Part shown: in pieces, positions 16,503 through 25,650 of the stretch
Layout: every line of letters starts with the position of its first letter
Position numbering within the stretch: the stretch's first letter is position 1
Source of the DNA: Pedobacter lusitanus
GTDB lineage: Bacteria; Bacteroidota; Bacteroidia; Sphingobacteriales; Sphingobacteriaceae
Direction of reading: 5' to 3'
NCBI RefSeq assembly: GCF_040026395.1
Contig: NZ_CP157278.1
Coordinates: 620,001 to 684,000 of the forward strand
Length of the DNA: 64,000 nucleotides
Program-made: the position numbers and the translations under genes
Notes under the pieces: model-generated
Told to the model about the DNA's origin: nothing
Seen by the model: the letters and a program-made list of their open reading frames with translations, nothing else
The model's database searches: none

Positions 16503-17048
16503 TTATTTCAGTGTTTCAATTAACCCGGCTAATCTTTGTGCATGTTTTTTCGCCTTACTGATTACTTCATCTTCAGTATAACCGGCAGTTGCAGAAGTTC
16601 CGTGGAAATAAACAGGATTAATATAATTCATTTGCGCATAATAGGCTGTTTGCTCCATGTTTTTACAAAAATCATCTACACGAAAGTGATGCTCTCCCAG
16701 GGTATAATATTCCTTTTCAGATCCTCCTACTGTAAAACTCGGCACAAAATTCTTTCCCTTCAGCTTATCCCCCTTTGAACCATAAGCAAATTGATGTTCA
16801 AATACCACGTCAAACCAATGTTTTAAAATGGCAGGCATATTATACCAGTAAAAAGGATATTGGAAAACTATAGTCTGATGTTTTAATAAGAGCTCCTGCT
16901 CTTCCTTAGCAACAATTTTATAATCAGGATACAGCTTTACAAGGTTTCTTATCTCGATATCAGGACTGATTTTACTCAATTCTTCGATAATAGTTTTGTT
17001 TGCAAATGATTTGTCAATGTCCGGATGTGCCAGAATGATTAATGCCAT
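16503..17048 (-). CDS. Flavodoxin-fold NAD(P)H:quinone oxidoreductase (Flavodoxin_2 family)
   Basis: The 181-residue protein begins 'MALIILAHPDIDKSFANKTI', the Flavodoxin_2 opening, and has 'IVFQYPFYWYNMPAILKHWFDVVF', the canonical FMN/FAD-site segment of the KefF/MdaB/NQO-like family. It should reduce quinones using NAD(P)H in the cytoplasm. The gene is divergent from an HxlR regulator (17149-17526) with inverted repeats in the 100-bp gap, so it repeats the flavoenzyme-HxlR layout seen at 13.3-14.4 kb with an unrelated reductase family. Confidence 0.9.
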   Translation of the reverse strand: MALIILAHPDIDKSFANKTIIEELSKISPDIEIRNLVKLYPDYKIVAKEEQELLLKHQTIVFQYPFYWYNMPAILKHWFDVVFEHQFAYGSKGDKLKGKNFVPSFTVGGSEKEYYTLGEHHFRVDDFCKNMEQTAYYAQMNYINPVYFHGTSATAGYTEDEVISKAKKHAQRLAGLIETLK

Positions 17049-17063
17049 AGTCTTCTTTTTTAT

Positions 17064-17132
17064 ACTATAATTATTATAGTTGCAAAATTATTTTTAGCAA
17101 ACTACATTTGCAATAACTATCAAATCTGATAG
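17064..17132. promoter_or_regulatory. Dyads between a quinone reductase gene and an HxlR gene
   Basis: ACTATAA (17064-17070) and TTATAGT (17074-17080) form one dyad near the reductase start. CTATCA (17117-17122) and TGATAG (17127-17132) form another near the HxlR start. TTGCAAA and TTTGCAA are also found inverted between them. These are candidate binding sites for the HxlR protein encoded next to them. They are weaker than the palindrome at 13731. Confidence 0.5.
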
Positions 17133-17148
17133 GTTAAAATATAATAAG

Positions 17149-17526
17149 ATGAAAACAGAATGTATTGGTAATTTGGTCAAGCTCAATGGAAAAACTTATC
17201 CCTGTACGGTAAGTCTGACTATGGATCTGGTAGGTGGCAAGTGGAAAGCAGTCATACTTTACCATTTAAAAGACAGTGAAAAAAGATATAATGAACTCCG
17301 TAAAGAAATGCCCGCGGTTACAGAAATGACTTTGAGTTTACAGTTGAAGCAGTTAGAGAAAGATGGTTTGCTGTCGAGAAAAGTACATGGCAAAAAGCCA
17401 CCAATAAAAGTCGTTTATAGTTTAACTGATTTTGGCCAAAGTTTCGTTCCTGTTTTAGAAGCCATTACAGCATGGGGTAATCGTACTGTTAGCGAAAAAG
17501 GTGAGTTTTTATCCGGCCCATTTTAA
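17149..17526 (+). CDS. HxlR-family (DUF24) transcriptional regulator
   Basis: At 125 residues, this has the HxlR winged helix: 'TMDLVGGKWKAVILYHLKDS', 'KRYNELRKEMPAVTEMTLSLQLKQLE' and 'YSLTDFGQSF'. Cys5 and Cys19 precede the domain; 'YPCTVSLTMDL' is the usual position for the redox-sensing Cys of the family. It is divergent from the flavodoxin-fold reductase gene, its most likely target. It converges with the serine hydrolase gene, whose stop codon lies only 9 bp away. Confidence 0.92.
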   Translation: MKTECIGNLVKLNGKTYPCTVSLTMDLVGGKWKAVILYHLKDSEKRYNELRKEMPAVTEMTLSLQLKQLEKDGLLSRKVHGKKPPIKVVYSLTDFGQSFVPVLEAITAWGNRTVSEKGEFLSGPF

Positions 17527-17535
17527 ACTCTTTGT

Positions 17536-19092
17536 CTAATTAACAGCCACTTTAAACAGGAGAATTCCCCAAAAGAAATTATCAGGAGGTAATGAGTCCC
17601 AGCTATTAAAAGCATGGCCGGAGTCGGATTTAAAACGAAGCTTGTATTTCCCTGCTGGCAGCGAGATTACCTGATCGACTTTTTGGTTTTTAGCTGCTCC
17701 TCCTGCTGAAGAAGCCGGCTGCCCCTGCATATTCCAGATTATCTTACCCGAATAATCCTCTATCCATCCATAGTCGCACCAATACTTTAGATCGGGAGAA
17801 CAATTTTCGCCCACACCAAATACCCTGATCTTTGCCGGGGTTACTAGTGTGAATTGTTTTACGCTATCTGCATTAATCCCAACTTTACTAATCGCAGCAA
17901 TAAAAACACCTTTTGGAATTGGCGATGTGATATTTTCACCGGCATATCTTTGATAAATATGAAGAGCTTTCGTGGTATCTCTGTTAAAAAGTGCCATCGT
18001 TGCCTGAGCTACCATTTCCTTATTTTTGAATAGCCGATCAGGTTTCCTGCCCCTGGCTATAAAACATCGATAAAACAGTTCTGCTACTGGTGAAGTAAAA
18101 AGGTCACCATCACCTAAAGGAAAAGGCTGGCTTAGTTTATCAGAATTGCATAACACAGCAAGTGTTATTTTTAATTGCGGCACCTTGATAAAGAGCGCAG
18201 ATTCGCCCTGAGTTTGACCGTAATGCCAATAGTAGTTAATACCCTGATAATTTTGAACAAACCAACCCAATCCGTAAGGAGTCTTTGTACCTCGATTGGT
18301 TAGGTTTGCAGTAAATACCAAAGCCTGGGTTTTTGCCCTGATAAACTGATGCTGATCTATCGCTTCGGAGTATTTAATCAGATCGCCGGCAGTAGTAGCA
18401 AGACCACCAAATGCGCCAAACTCGTTCAGGTACTGAGTGGGTATAACCTTACCCTCACTGTTGATTGCATATGGTTTGGCCAGATGGTTAAATACAGTAT
18501 CAAAATATGCCTTTATAGACGGACGCCGTTGTAAAAACTGATTATATTTATCTATTGAAATAGCTGGAGCAGATGAGGTCATACGTGCTGATATCAGGAT
18601 GTTATCCATTAACAGCTCCTCAAATGGCAGACCTGTCACTCTTTCCAGCACTTGTCCTAACCGGCCATAGCGATAACCATTATATTGAAAAGTATTACCT
18701 GGTATACCTTCTGATGTATGAGTAATCAGATTTTTAATCGTGATCTTATCATTTCCAAGATCTACGCCGTATCGGATAACGGGAGTGTCAAGTTGCAATT
18801 TATTATCCTCAACCAATTTCATCACTAAAGTAGAAGTAAATGTCTTTGTAACTGAGGTTACGCGGAAAACCGTTTTGCTTGTTGCAGGAATTTTCTTTTC
18901 CAAATCGGCATAACCCATGCCATTTTCATAGCGCATTATATTACCTGTTTTAACAGCCACAGACATCGCCGGGATTTTAAGCGCCTTTCGTATCGAATCC
19001 AGTCCAGCAATAAATAATTTCACGTCTTTTTGACTTTGTCCATTGGCTACCAAAGAACAACTTATAAGAACAGCAAATAAAAAACACTTCAT
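17536..19092 (-). CDS. Secreted serine hydrolase of the beta-lactamase / class C PBP-like family
   Basis: The 518-residue protein has a signal peptide ('CFLFAVLISCSLVANGQ'), then a beta-lactamase-fold domain with S80-V-T-K83 as the catalytic SxxK, a Tyr in 'YRYGRLGQVLE' as the likely second motif, and 'HYGQTQGE' replacing the KTG box. About 150 C-terminal residues form an extra beta-rich domain that I cannot name. Such proteins act in the periplasm or at the cell surface as esterases, peptidases or amidases. It is last in the minus-strand run that includes a phosphodiesterase and a sulfatase, and its membership of the heparin locus is possible but not shown. Confidence 0.85.
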   Translation of the reverse strand: MKCFLFAVLISCSLVANGQSQKDVKLFIAGLDSIRKALKIPAMSVAVKTGNIMRYENGMGYADLEKKIPATSKTVFRVTSVTKTFTSTLVMKLVEDNKLQLDTPVIRYGVDLGNDKITIKNLITHTSEGIPGNTFQYNGYRYGRLGQVLERVTGLPFEELLMDNILISARMTSSAPAISIDKYNQFLQRRPSIKAYFDTVFNHLAKPYAINSEGKVIPTQYLNEFGAFGGLATTAGDLIKYSEAIDQHQFIRAKTQALVFTANLTNRGTKTPYGLGWFVQNYQGINYYWHYGQTQGESALFIKVPQLKITLAVLCNSDKLSQPFPLGDGDLFTSPVAELFYRCFIARGRKPDRLFKNKEMVAQATMALFNRDTTKALHIYQRYAGENITSPIPKGVFIAAISKVGINADSVKQFTLVTPAKIRVFGVGENCSPDLKYWCDYGWIEDYSGKIIWNMQGQPASSAGGAAKNQKVDQVISLPAGKYKLRFKSDSGHAFNSWDSLPPDNFFWGILLFKVAVN

Positions 19093-19126
19093 AAGACTGT
19101 TTTTTGGTTCAGGTGTAATTCATAGA

Positions 19127-20047
19127 TTACTTAAATATTCCTACAGGTATTGTTCCCGTCCACGCCATGGGCATTTTAGCTATTCCAAAAATCTTTGCCA
19201 GTACAATGGCAGTATTCTTATTACTGTTAAAAACTGTTGTCAGCCCTTGTTTTTTTATCTGTGGCCCGGTAATCGCCCAAGGAACCTGCATTTCATTCAT
19301 CGTGATTCCACCATGCCCTTTATTCAATCCGCCATGATCTGTAATCAGCATAAAATGAGTGTCTTTGTAAATCCCTGCTCTTTTAAGCTGATCCAGCAGT
19401 TCTCCTATCGCTAAATCTGCTTCCTCAATAGCTGTTATATATTCCTTAGACATCCACCCAAAACCATGTCCCGCATGATCTGTATGTACGCTATAAAGAA
19501 AAACTAAGGTCGGACTTTGTTTATTCATGATCATAAAATCATACGCCTTTTGATAATTCTGCTTATAATTATCATGCTCTTCAAAAGATACCTCATCAAG
19601 ATATTTCCTGTTAATGGGATTGATCAGTTCTTTCCAGTTGTAGTAATATCCGATCTTTACAGCTGGTATATTATCCTTCAATATCTTAAAAACAGAAGGG
19701 TAATAACCTTCTCCGTCAGTCTCTAACGGTTGTAAAGTATGTTTTTCAAGCGTCCATTCGTTATTGGTAATGCCATGTTCTTCCGGCCCCGAACCAGTGA
19801 AGTGGCTGGTCCAGTTTGGCAGCGTAATCGAAGGCATCACCGGCCTGGTTGTAAGTGAAAGCGCCCCTTCTGCTATCATTCTATCCAGATTCGGATGTTT
19901 AGCGGCTTTAAAGCCTTCAGCACTAAAACCATCCAGTCCAAAAACCAATACGCGGGCGGCTTTCTTTTGCGCAGCTGCAACAAATGAAATGGTCATTAAA
20001 ATAAGTGTTCGTAAAATAAGTGTTCGTAAAATAAGTGTTCTCATCAT
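19127..20047 (-). CDS. Alkaline-phosphatase-fold phosphodiesterase/pyrophosphatase (ENPP-like)
   Basis: This 306-residue exported enzyme has the ENPP metal-site motifs in order: 'VLVFGLDGFSAEGF' (first Asp), nucleophile Thr in 'MPSITLPNWTSHFTG', 'TDHAGHGFGW' and 'ITDHGGLNKGHGG'. The family hydrolyses phosphodiester or pyrophosphate bonds at two zinc ions and shares its fold with sulfatases. The signal peptide is odd: it carries an in-frame triplication of RTLIL from 15-bp tandem repeats (19997-20040). It lies between the sulfatase and serine hydrolase genes on the same strand, and its link to glycosaminoglycan use is unclear. Confidence 0.88.
   Translation of the reverse strand: MMRTLILRTLILRTLILMTISFVAAAQKKAARVLVFGLDGFSAEGFKAAKHPNLDRMIAEGALSLTTRPVMPSITLPNWTSHFTGSGPEEHGITNNEWTLEKHTLQPLETDGEGYYPSVFKILKDNIPAVKIGYYYNWKELINPINRKYLDEVSFEEHDNYKQNYQKAYDFMIMNKQSPTLVFLYSVHTDHAGHGFGWMSKEYITAIEEADLAIGELLDQLKRAGIYKDTHFMLITDHGGLNKGHGGITMNEMQVPWAITGPQIKKQGLTTVFNSNKNTAIVLAKIFGIAKMPMAWTGTIPVGIFK
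19997..20040 (-). repeat. 15-bp tandem repeat within a signal peptide
   Basis: TAAAATAAGTGTTCG is present almost three times (19997-20011, 20012-20026, then 14 bases to 20040), encoding repeated Arg-Thr-Leu-Ile-Leu at the start of the phosphodiesterase. The unit is a multiple of three, so gain or loss of copies would lengthen or shorten the hydrophobic segment without a frameshift. Confidence 0.9.
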
Positions 20048-20153
20048 AAAATTAGTTATAATTTGGATTTTAATCTGGTTTCAATTATGCCATTATCAAC
20101 TCTAAAAGAACCAGTGTAGGATTAAAAATTTCTGCAGTTAAAATTTAGCAGGA

Positions 20154-21515
20154 TTATAAAAACTTCACATAATGGTCTCCATTTCGCTTACACCATACCT
20201 TCAGATACTCCCTCATTTCATACAGCTTCTTTTTATATTCTTTACTCATGGCCAGATTATCCATTTCACCAGGATCCATTTTGAGATTAAATAACTGCTC
20301 TCTAATATTCCCCTTGTTATAAACGATATATTTAAAATCATTAGTAATTACAGCTCTGCCACTAATGCCCAGCAAATCCTCATTATCGGCAAAATCAGTT
20401 TCAATCACTAAAGTATCCCGAAGATTTTTCAAAGGGTCTGTTATTCTTTCACTAAGATCTGCGCCCCTCAGATATGCTGGTTTCTTTACCCCGGTAAAAC
20501 CACAAATAGTTGGGATAATATCAATCCCATTACAGACCAGCATATCATCTGTACGGGGTTTCCACTGCCCTATTTTTGCCACAATGAAAGGGACTTTAGA
20601 GGCTTCTTCATATAAAATCTGTTTCTGATTCCAGCGATGAGCAGCATAGCCATCACCATGATCGGCGGTAAAAATGATAATCGTATTCTTTTCTACCCCA
20701 TACTTTTCCAGAGAAGCCACTACCATTCCGATATAATGGTCCACTTTCTCCACCAGACGATTATAGGCCCAGCGATATTGCCGCCATTGATCACCTGTCC
20801 AGTTTACTGTCGGATACGTTCTGAAACTTACTTTCTGCTGTTCACGGACAATTTCCGGTTCATTCAAAGGAATATCCCAGTTAGCAGGTAGTTCAGGACA
20901 TTCACTGGCTGGCGGAGCCTGATCGAGTACATCCATCTTCAGTTCATCACCACGCGCCCATTCACAAATATCGTGTGGGTTCAAAAAAGAAGCAACTAGC
21001 AGAAATGGCTGATTCTTATTTTCCTTAATAAAACGTGCACAGTAAGACGGTGTAACTGCATCATTATAATCTAAGAAATCGGTATTCCTGATATAATCAA
21101 AACCATGCTTAATAACCTTATCCGCAGGTATTGGTAAATGCCATTTGCCCACATATCCGGTCTTATATCCTCCATACTGAAAAATCTTACCCATCATCAG
21201 CAAACTGTCTGGCCACAGCCCATCTTTTTCTGGTATATTACCAACAAAACCTGTTTCAAATGGCATTTTACCACTAAAAACTGATGTTCTGGATGGTGAG
21301 CAAAGCGGTTGCACACAGTAAGCCCTTTTAAACTTCACTCCATTTTGCGCAAGTTTGTCCATTGCCGGTGTACGTAAGTCCTTATTGCCTGCATTACTCA
21401 TTGCATCAGCTGTTTGCTGATCGGTCATAATGATCAGAATATTTGGACGGGATTTAGTCTGACCGTGAGCTGTAATAAAAAAGAATAACAAAAAACACAA
21501 ACTTATAAATCTCAT
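20154..21515 (-). CDS. Secreted sulfatase (family S1), probably acting on glycosaminoglycans
   Basis: I start this gene at the ATG at 21515 ('MRFISLCFLLFFFITAHGQ'), which gives a clean signal peptide; a longer frame would overlap the sensor gene. The 453-residue enzyme has the metal site 'NILIIMTDQQTADAMSNAGN', the formylglycine motif in 'LCSPSRTSVFSG' (C-x-P-x-R, Cys-type, needing a formylglycine-generating enzyme), 'GKWHL' and 'FTADHGDGYAAHRW'. It is encoded 26 bp after the hybrid sensor gene within the heparin-type locus, so removal of sulfate from heparin/heparan oligosaccharides is likely. Which sulfate position is cleaved cannot be told here. Confidence 0.92.
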   Translation of the reverse strand: MRFISLCFLLFFFITAHGQTKSRPNILIIMTDQQTADAMSNAGNKDLRTPAMDKLAQNGVKFKRAYCVQPLCSPSRTSVFSGKMPFETGFVGNIPEKDGLWPDSLLMMGKIFQYGGYKTGYVGKWHLPIPADKVIKHGFDYIRNTDFLDYNDAVTPSYCARFIKENKNQPFLLVASFLNPHDICEWARGDELKMDVLDQAPPASECPELPANWDIPLNEPEIVREQQKVSFRTYPTVNWTGDQWRQYRWAYNRLVEKVDHYIGMVVASLEKYGVEKNTIIIFTADHGDGYAAHRWNQKQILYEEASKVPFIVAKIGQWKPRTDDMLVCNGIDIIPTICGFTGVKKPAYLRGADLSERITDPLKNLRDTLVIETDFADNEDLLGISGRAVITNDFKYIVYNKGNIREQLFNLKMDPGEMDNLAMSKEYKKKLYEMREYLKVWCKRNGDHYVKFL

Positions 21516-21541
21516 TATATATAAATTTAAATTACAGATCC

Positions 21542-24500
21542 TCATCTTTTGACAGGTTCATTTTTTTCCAGATACTCACTAGGCATGACTCCGAAGTAAT
21601 TTTTAAAAGCCGTAGAGAAATAAGATGGTGTATTAAACCCGCATGTATAAGCAATCTGAGCAATGGTATATCGTTTAGATACCAGCAATTCCACCGCTTT
21701 CTTAAATCGTATACGTTTAACAAAGTCAAGTACTGACTCTCCTGTAATCGCTTTAAACTTTAAATAAAGACTGGACCGGCTCATACCTATCTCCCGGCTA
21801 AATTTATCCACTGAGAACTCCGAATCAGAAAGATGCAATTCAATGATCGCGATAGCTTCTTTCAAAAAATCTTCATCGAGCGTATTAAAGGCGATATTTT
21901 CTGGTATGATTTCTTTACTGGCAGAATAATATTCTTTTAATCTTTTCCGCAAGCGCAACAGATTATTGATTTTTGCAGCTAACAAAATGGTTGAAAAAGG
22001 CTTCGTCACATAATCATCTGCTCCTATTTCCAATCCTTTTAGCTGTTGGCTGGTTTCACTTTTTGCAGTCAAAAGAATTAGCGGAATATGCGAAGTATTG
22101 ATATTCTGCTTTACCCGTTTGCAGAAATCCAAACCATCCAGCACAGGCATCATGACATCACTGATAATCAGATCAAATGGCTCTTTCTCTAATATCGACA
22201 AAGCCATTTTCCCATCAGAAGCTCCCCTTACCTGATAACGCTGTTTAAAAAAATCTTCCAGGTAAGCTAGAATTTCTTGATTATCGTCAACAATCAGCAG
22301 TTTGATATTCATATTGATTTCGACCGGATCATTTGTCACTGGCTCAACAGAATCAGTAACAGAAAGCTTATCTGTTACTACAGAAAGCTCATACCCGGTA
22401 ATCTCAGTATCAGAGTTATTATAATAAATTGCATCTGATAAGGGAATAGCTATAGTAAAAACTGTTCCCTTTCCGGGTTCACTTTCTACTATGATATTTC
22501 CATGATGCAGCTCCACCAAACTTTTGGTAAAAGCCAGACCAACACCTGAGCCAAGATTCATCTCCCGGTTATTTACCTGATAAAAACGATCAAAGACCTT
22601 TGATAAATCGGCTTCACAGATGCCAACACCTGTATCTTCAACCTTTATTAATACCATTTCATCTCTTTTAAGCAGTTCAATGCTAACCTGTTGAGTTGGG
22701 CGTGTATATTTAAACGCATTGGACAAAAGATTAAACAAGATCTTTGCTATGGCATCTTTATCAAAGTAAAAAGACAATTTTGCTTCTGTAGAATAATATG
22801 TATACCGGATATTATTTTTCTCCGAAAGCGGATGAAAAGATTCATAAATCTCATGTACAAAACTTACAATATCTCCTTTAGCTACTTTAAGCCGCCTGGT
22901 CCCCATTTCAGTTTTCCTGAACTCAAATAACTGATCTACTAAATTATAGAGTCTCTTTGCATTAATCAGCATCAGTTCGAGCTTTTTACCGGATGATTTA
23001 TCTCCCGATGGTTTTTTAATCAGTTCTTCCAGAGGTGCAAGAATTAATGTTAACGGCGTTCTGAGTTCATGAGATACATTGGTAAAAAAGTCCATTTTCA
23101 TCTGATTAATAGAATGTACTTTCTCTTTATCAATCCGTTCCAGTTTTAACTGATGTAATGTTTTTATCCTTTCCACTATAATTTTATAGCTGATATATGA
23201 TGTCACAACAATCACAATAAAAACAGACAGATAAAACCAGGTAGTTTTATACCAGGGTGGTAAAACAGAGATCTTCAGCTTCCTTACCGGACTAATTTCA
23301 CCATTTGGTCCCACTGCTTTAACAGACAATTCATATTGACCGTGAGGCAAATTACTATAACTGATCTTCAGGTCATCAGTACGCTGCCAGTCATTATCAA
23401 TACCCTCCAGTTTATAGTAATAATGTGTACGGTTTGCTGATATATAATTAAAAGCGTTAAAAAATATGCTGAAATGCTTATAATCAGATCCCAGTTCCAA
23501 TTCTTCTGTCTGATCTATATGATTTTTCAGAATACCTGTTCCGTCTGTTGCATTTACTCTTTTATTAAAAACTTCCAGCGCCGTAAAGCTTAGTTTTAGT
23601 GGAAGCGGTTGTTGTTTAATTGCCGAAGGATAGAAATAAGAAATGCCTTTAATCCCACCAAAAAGTAGCATACCATCTGCCGCTTTATAAAAAGAATATT
23701 CGTTGAACTGATTATTCTGCAAACCGTCACTTTCGTCAAATGACTGAATAAAAAAGCTGTCGGGATTGAATTTCACTAATCCGCGGTTTGTTGAAATCCA
23801 TAAATTACCTTCATCATCAGGCTGTATACCATAAATAGTACCGTCCAGAAAATTCTTTCTGTTTTTGAAACTGACAAAAGAACGTTTGGCTTCGTCATAT
23901 AGGCTCAATCCATCCCTGGTTCCCATCCAGATTCTTTTCTTTTTATCCTCTACAATACAATTGACGATATCTTCACTTAAAGTGCCATTGCCGGTATTCC
24001 CAAAAAGCAGGTTGTCCGGATAAAACTGTGAAACGCCGTTGGTTGTACCGATCCAGATCCGATGCTGACTATCTTCGAATAAACAGGTAATATCATCTGA
24101 AATCAATCGTTTCCCGGCTTTATCTGAGGTGATATGTACAAATTGCTGTGATTGTGGTATGAACTGATCCAGCCCCGAACGAGTACCTATCCAGATCCGG
24201 TTCTGATGATCTTTTAAAATACTGTAGACCAAATCACCGGCAATGCTATTTGGGTTATTTACATCAGACAGGTATCGTTTGATCTGACCAGTAGATGGAT
24301 TAAGGACGTTTAACCCGCCTTTATGAGTTCCTATCAGTACATTACCTGCATTATCAAAACCGATAGCTTTAATATTATTTGAACTTAAGCCGTCCGGCCT
24401 GTTTTCATGCGCAGAATAGTAGCTAATGGTATTTTTACGGGGATTCCAGTAATTAAGGCCCTTGTTATTTGTTCCAATCCAGAAATTGCCATTTTTATCC

Positions 24501-25618
24501 TGCCTGATAGCGCTGATGACTTCGTCATTAAGCGAAATTCTGCCCGTATTCTGACTAAGCAGACTAAACTTAATATCATCCTTATGATAATAACTCACCC
24601 CACCATAATAAGTTCCTAACCACATCCCGTTCTGCCTGTCCCGGTAAACGCAGCGAACAGAATTCTGTCCTATAGTAAAAGGTTGAGAAAGCTGATGATA
24701 ATAATTGTCAAAGGCAGAACTTTCCGGATTTAAAATGGAAAGCCCCTTAAAGGTACCCAGCCACATATTGCCGATAGCATCCTTTGTTATAGATCTGACA
24801 TTATTATCGGCTACGCTATTTTTATCTGCTGCATGTGTAAAATAGCTGTTTTGTCTGGTTTTGATATTATAACGTAATAGACCATTACCCTCAGTTCCTA
24901 TCCAGAAATCATTATTATCTATAAAAACGTCGTTAATGTATGGTCTGTCAACTGCAAGTTTGATTTTGGATAAAGTATTTCTTTTATCGCCGATTTCAAA
25001 AAGGCCAACATCCGTACCCAGATACAAATTATTTCTCTGTATACCTATGTAAGATATCTTCTTAATTCCATGAGATAAAGTATTCAGATTGACCGGAACA
25101 AAGTTTTTTGCCGTTGTCTTTAGGCAAAAGACGTCTCCCGCAACAGAAACTACCCAGATATTGTGCGCTGTGTCCTCAGTCATCGCGCAGATATACCATT
25201 CGCCTACGCTGTGAGGCAATTTATAATTGACAAAGCTATCAGTCTTATAGTCATAACGGCTGATTCCCTGATTTCCTCCTACCCATAAACTGCCCTGCTG
25301 ATCAATAAAAAGACAACGTATGTAGTAAGATTGCAGACTGCTGTTATCTTCTTTTACCGGTCTGTAAGTCTTGAAATTTTTACTGTCATATCTGTTTAAA
25401 CCATCCTGTGTACCTATCCAGATAAATCCCAGGGTATCCTGTCTGACTGCAAAGACCGTACTTTGAGACAATCCCTTGTCTACAGAGATATTCCGGAACT
25501 GCCTGCCCACCTGTTGTGCAAACAATACTTCGCATAACAGAACCAGCACAGCAACGATGGTAAAAATAGGTAACAGTAATAATTTACTAAACCCGAACCG
25601 GCAATTCGTCATCTTCAT
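21542..25618 (-). CDS. Hybrid two-component system (HTCS) sensor/regulator of the polysaccharide locus
   Basis: This protein of about 1358 residues spans the membrane. After a signal anchor come some twelve or more Reg_prop repeats of the 'D..GxxWIGT..GL' form (two seven-bladed propellers), a Y_Y_Y domain, a membrane segment ('WFYLSVFIVIVVTSYISYKI', near 780-800), HisKA with 'DFFTNVSHELRTPLT', HATPase_c ('DTGVGICEADLSKVF', 'GSGVGLAF'), a receiver with Asp in 'LIISDVMMPVLDG' and a C-terminal AraC-type DNA-binding domain. HTCS proteins sense oligosaccharides in the periplasm and switch on the adjacent locus. I prefer the internal Met at 25618. It follows susD by 32 bp and precedes the sulfatase, so it may be partly cotranscribed with its targets, giving positive feedback. 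Confidence 0.95.
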   Translation of the reverse strand: MKMTNCRFGFSKLLLLPIFTIVAVLVLLCEVLFAQQVGRQFRNISVDKGLSQSTVFAVRQDTLGFIWIGTQDGLNRYDSKNFKTYRPVKEDNSSLQSYYIRCLFIDQQGSLWVGGNQGISRYDYKTDSFVNYKLPHSVGEWYICAMTEDTAHNIWVVSVAGDVFCLKTTAKNFVPVNLNTLSHGIKKISYIGIQRNNLYLGTDVGLFEIGDKRNTLSKIKLAVDRPYINDVFIDNNDFWIGTEGNGLLRYNIKTRQNSYFTHAADKNSVADNNVRSITKDAIGNMWLGTFKGLSILNPESSAFDNYYHQLSQPFTIGQNSVRCVYRDRQNGMWLGTYYGGVSYYHKDDIKFSLLSQNTGRISLNDEVISAIRQDKNGNFWIGTNNKGLNYWNPRKNTISYYSAHENRPDGLSSNNIKAIGFDNAGNVLIGTHKGGLNVLNPSTGQIKRYLSDVNNPNSIAGDLVYSILKDHQNRIWIGTRSGLDQFIPQSQQFVHITSDKAGKRLISDDITCLFEDSQHRIWIGTTNGVSQFYPDNLLFGNTGNGTLSEDIVNCIVEDKKKRIWMGTRDGLSLYDEAKRSFVSFKNRKNFLDGTIYGIQPDDEGNLWISTNRGLVKFNPDSFFIQSFDESDGLQNNQFNEYSFYKAADGMLLFGGIKGISYFYPSAIKQQPLPLKLSFTALEVFNKRVNATDGTGILKNHIDQTEELELGSDYKHFSIFFNAFNYISANRTHYYYKLEGIDNDWQRTDDLKISYSNLPHGQYELSVKAVGPNGEISPVRKLKISVLPPWYKTTWFYLSVFIVIVVTSYISYKIIVERIKTLHQLKLERIDKEKVHSINQMKMDFFTNVSHELRTPLTLILAPLEELIKKPSGDKSSGKKLELMLINAKRLYNLVDQLFEFRKTEMGTRRLKVAKGDIVSFVHEIYESFHPLSEKNNIRYTYYSTEAKLSFYFDKDAIAKILFNLLSNAFKYTRPTQQVSIELLKRDEMVLIKVEDTGVGICEADLSKVFDRFYQVNNREMNLGSGVGLAFTKSLVELHHGNIIVESEPGKGTVFTIAIPLSDAIYYNNSDTEITGYELSVVTDKLSVTDSVEPVTNDPVEINMNIKLLIVDDNQEILAYLEDFFKQRYQVRGASDGKMALSILEKEPFDLIISDVMMPVLDGLDFCKRVKQNINTSHIPLILLTAKSETSQQLKGLEIGADDYVTKPFSTILLAAKINNLLRLRKRLKEYYSASKEIIPENIAFNTLDEDFLKEAIAIIELHLSDSEFSVDKFSREIGMSRSSLYLKFKAITGESVLDFVKRIRFKKAVELLVSKRYTIAQIAYTCGFNTPSYFSTAFKNYFGVMPSEYLEKNEPVKR

Positions 25619-25650
25619 ATAATAATCCAACACAATTTAATACTAATTAC

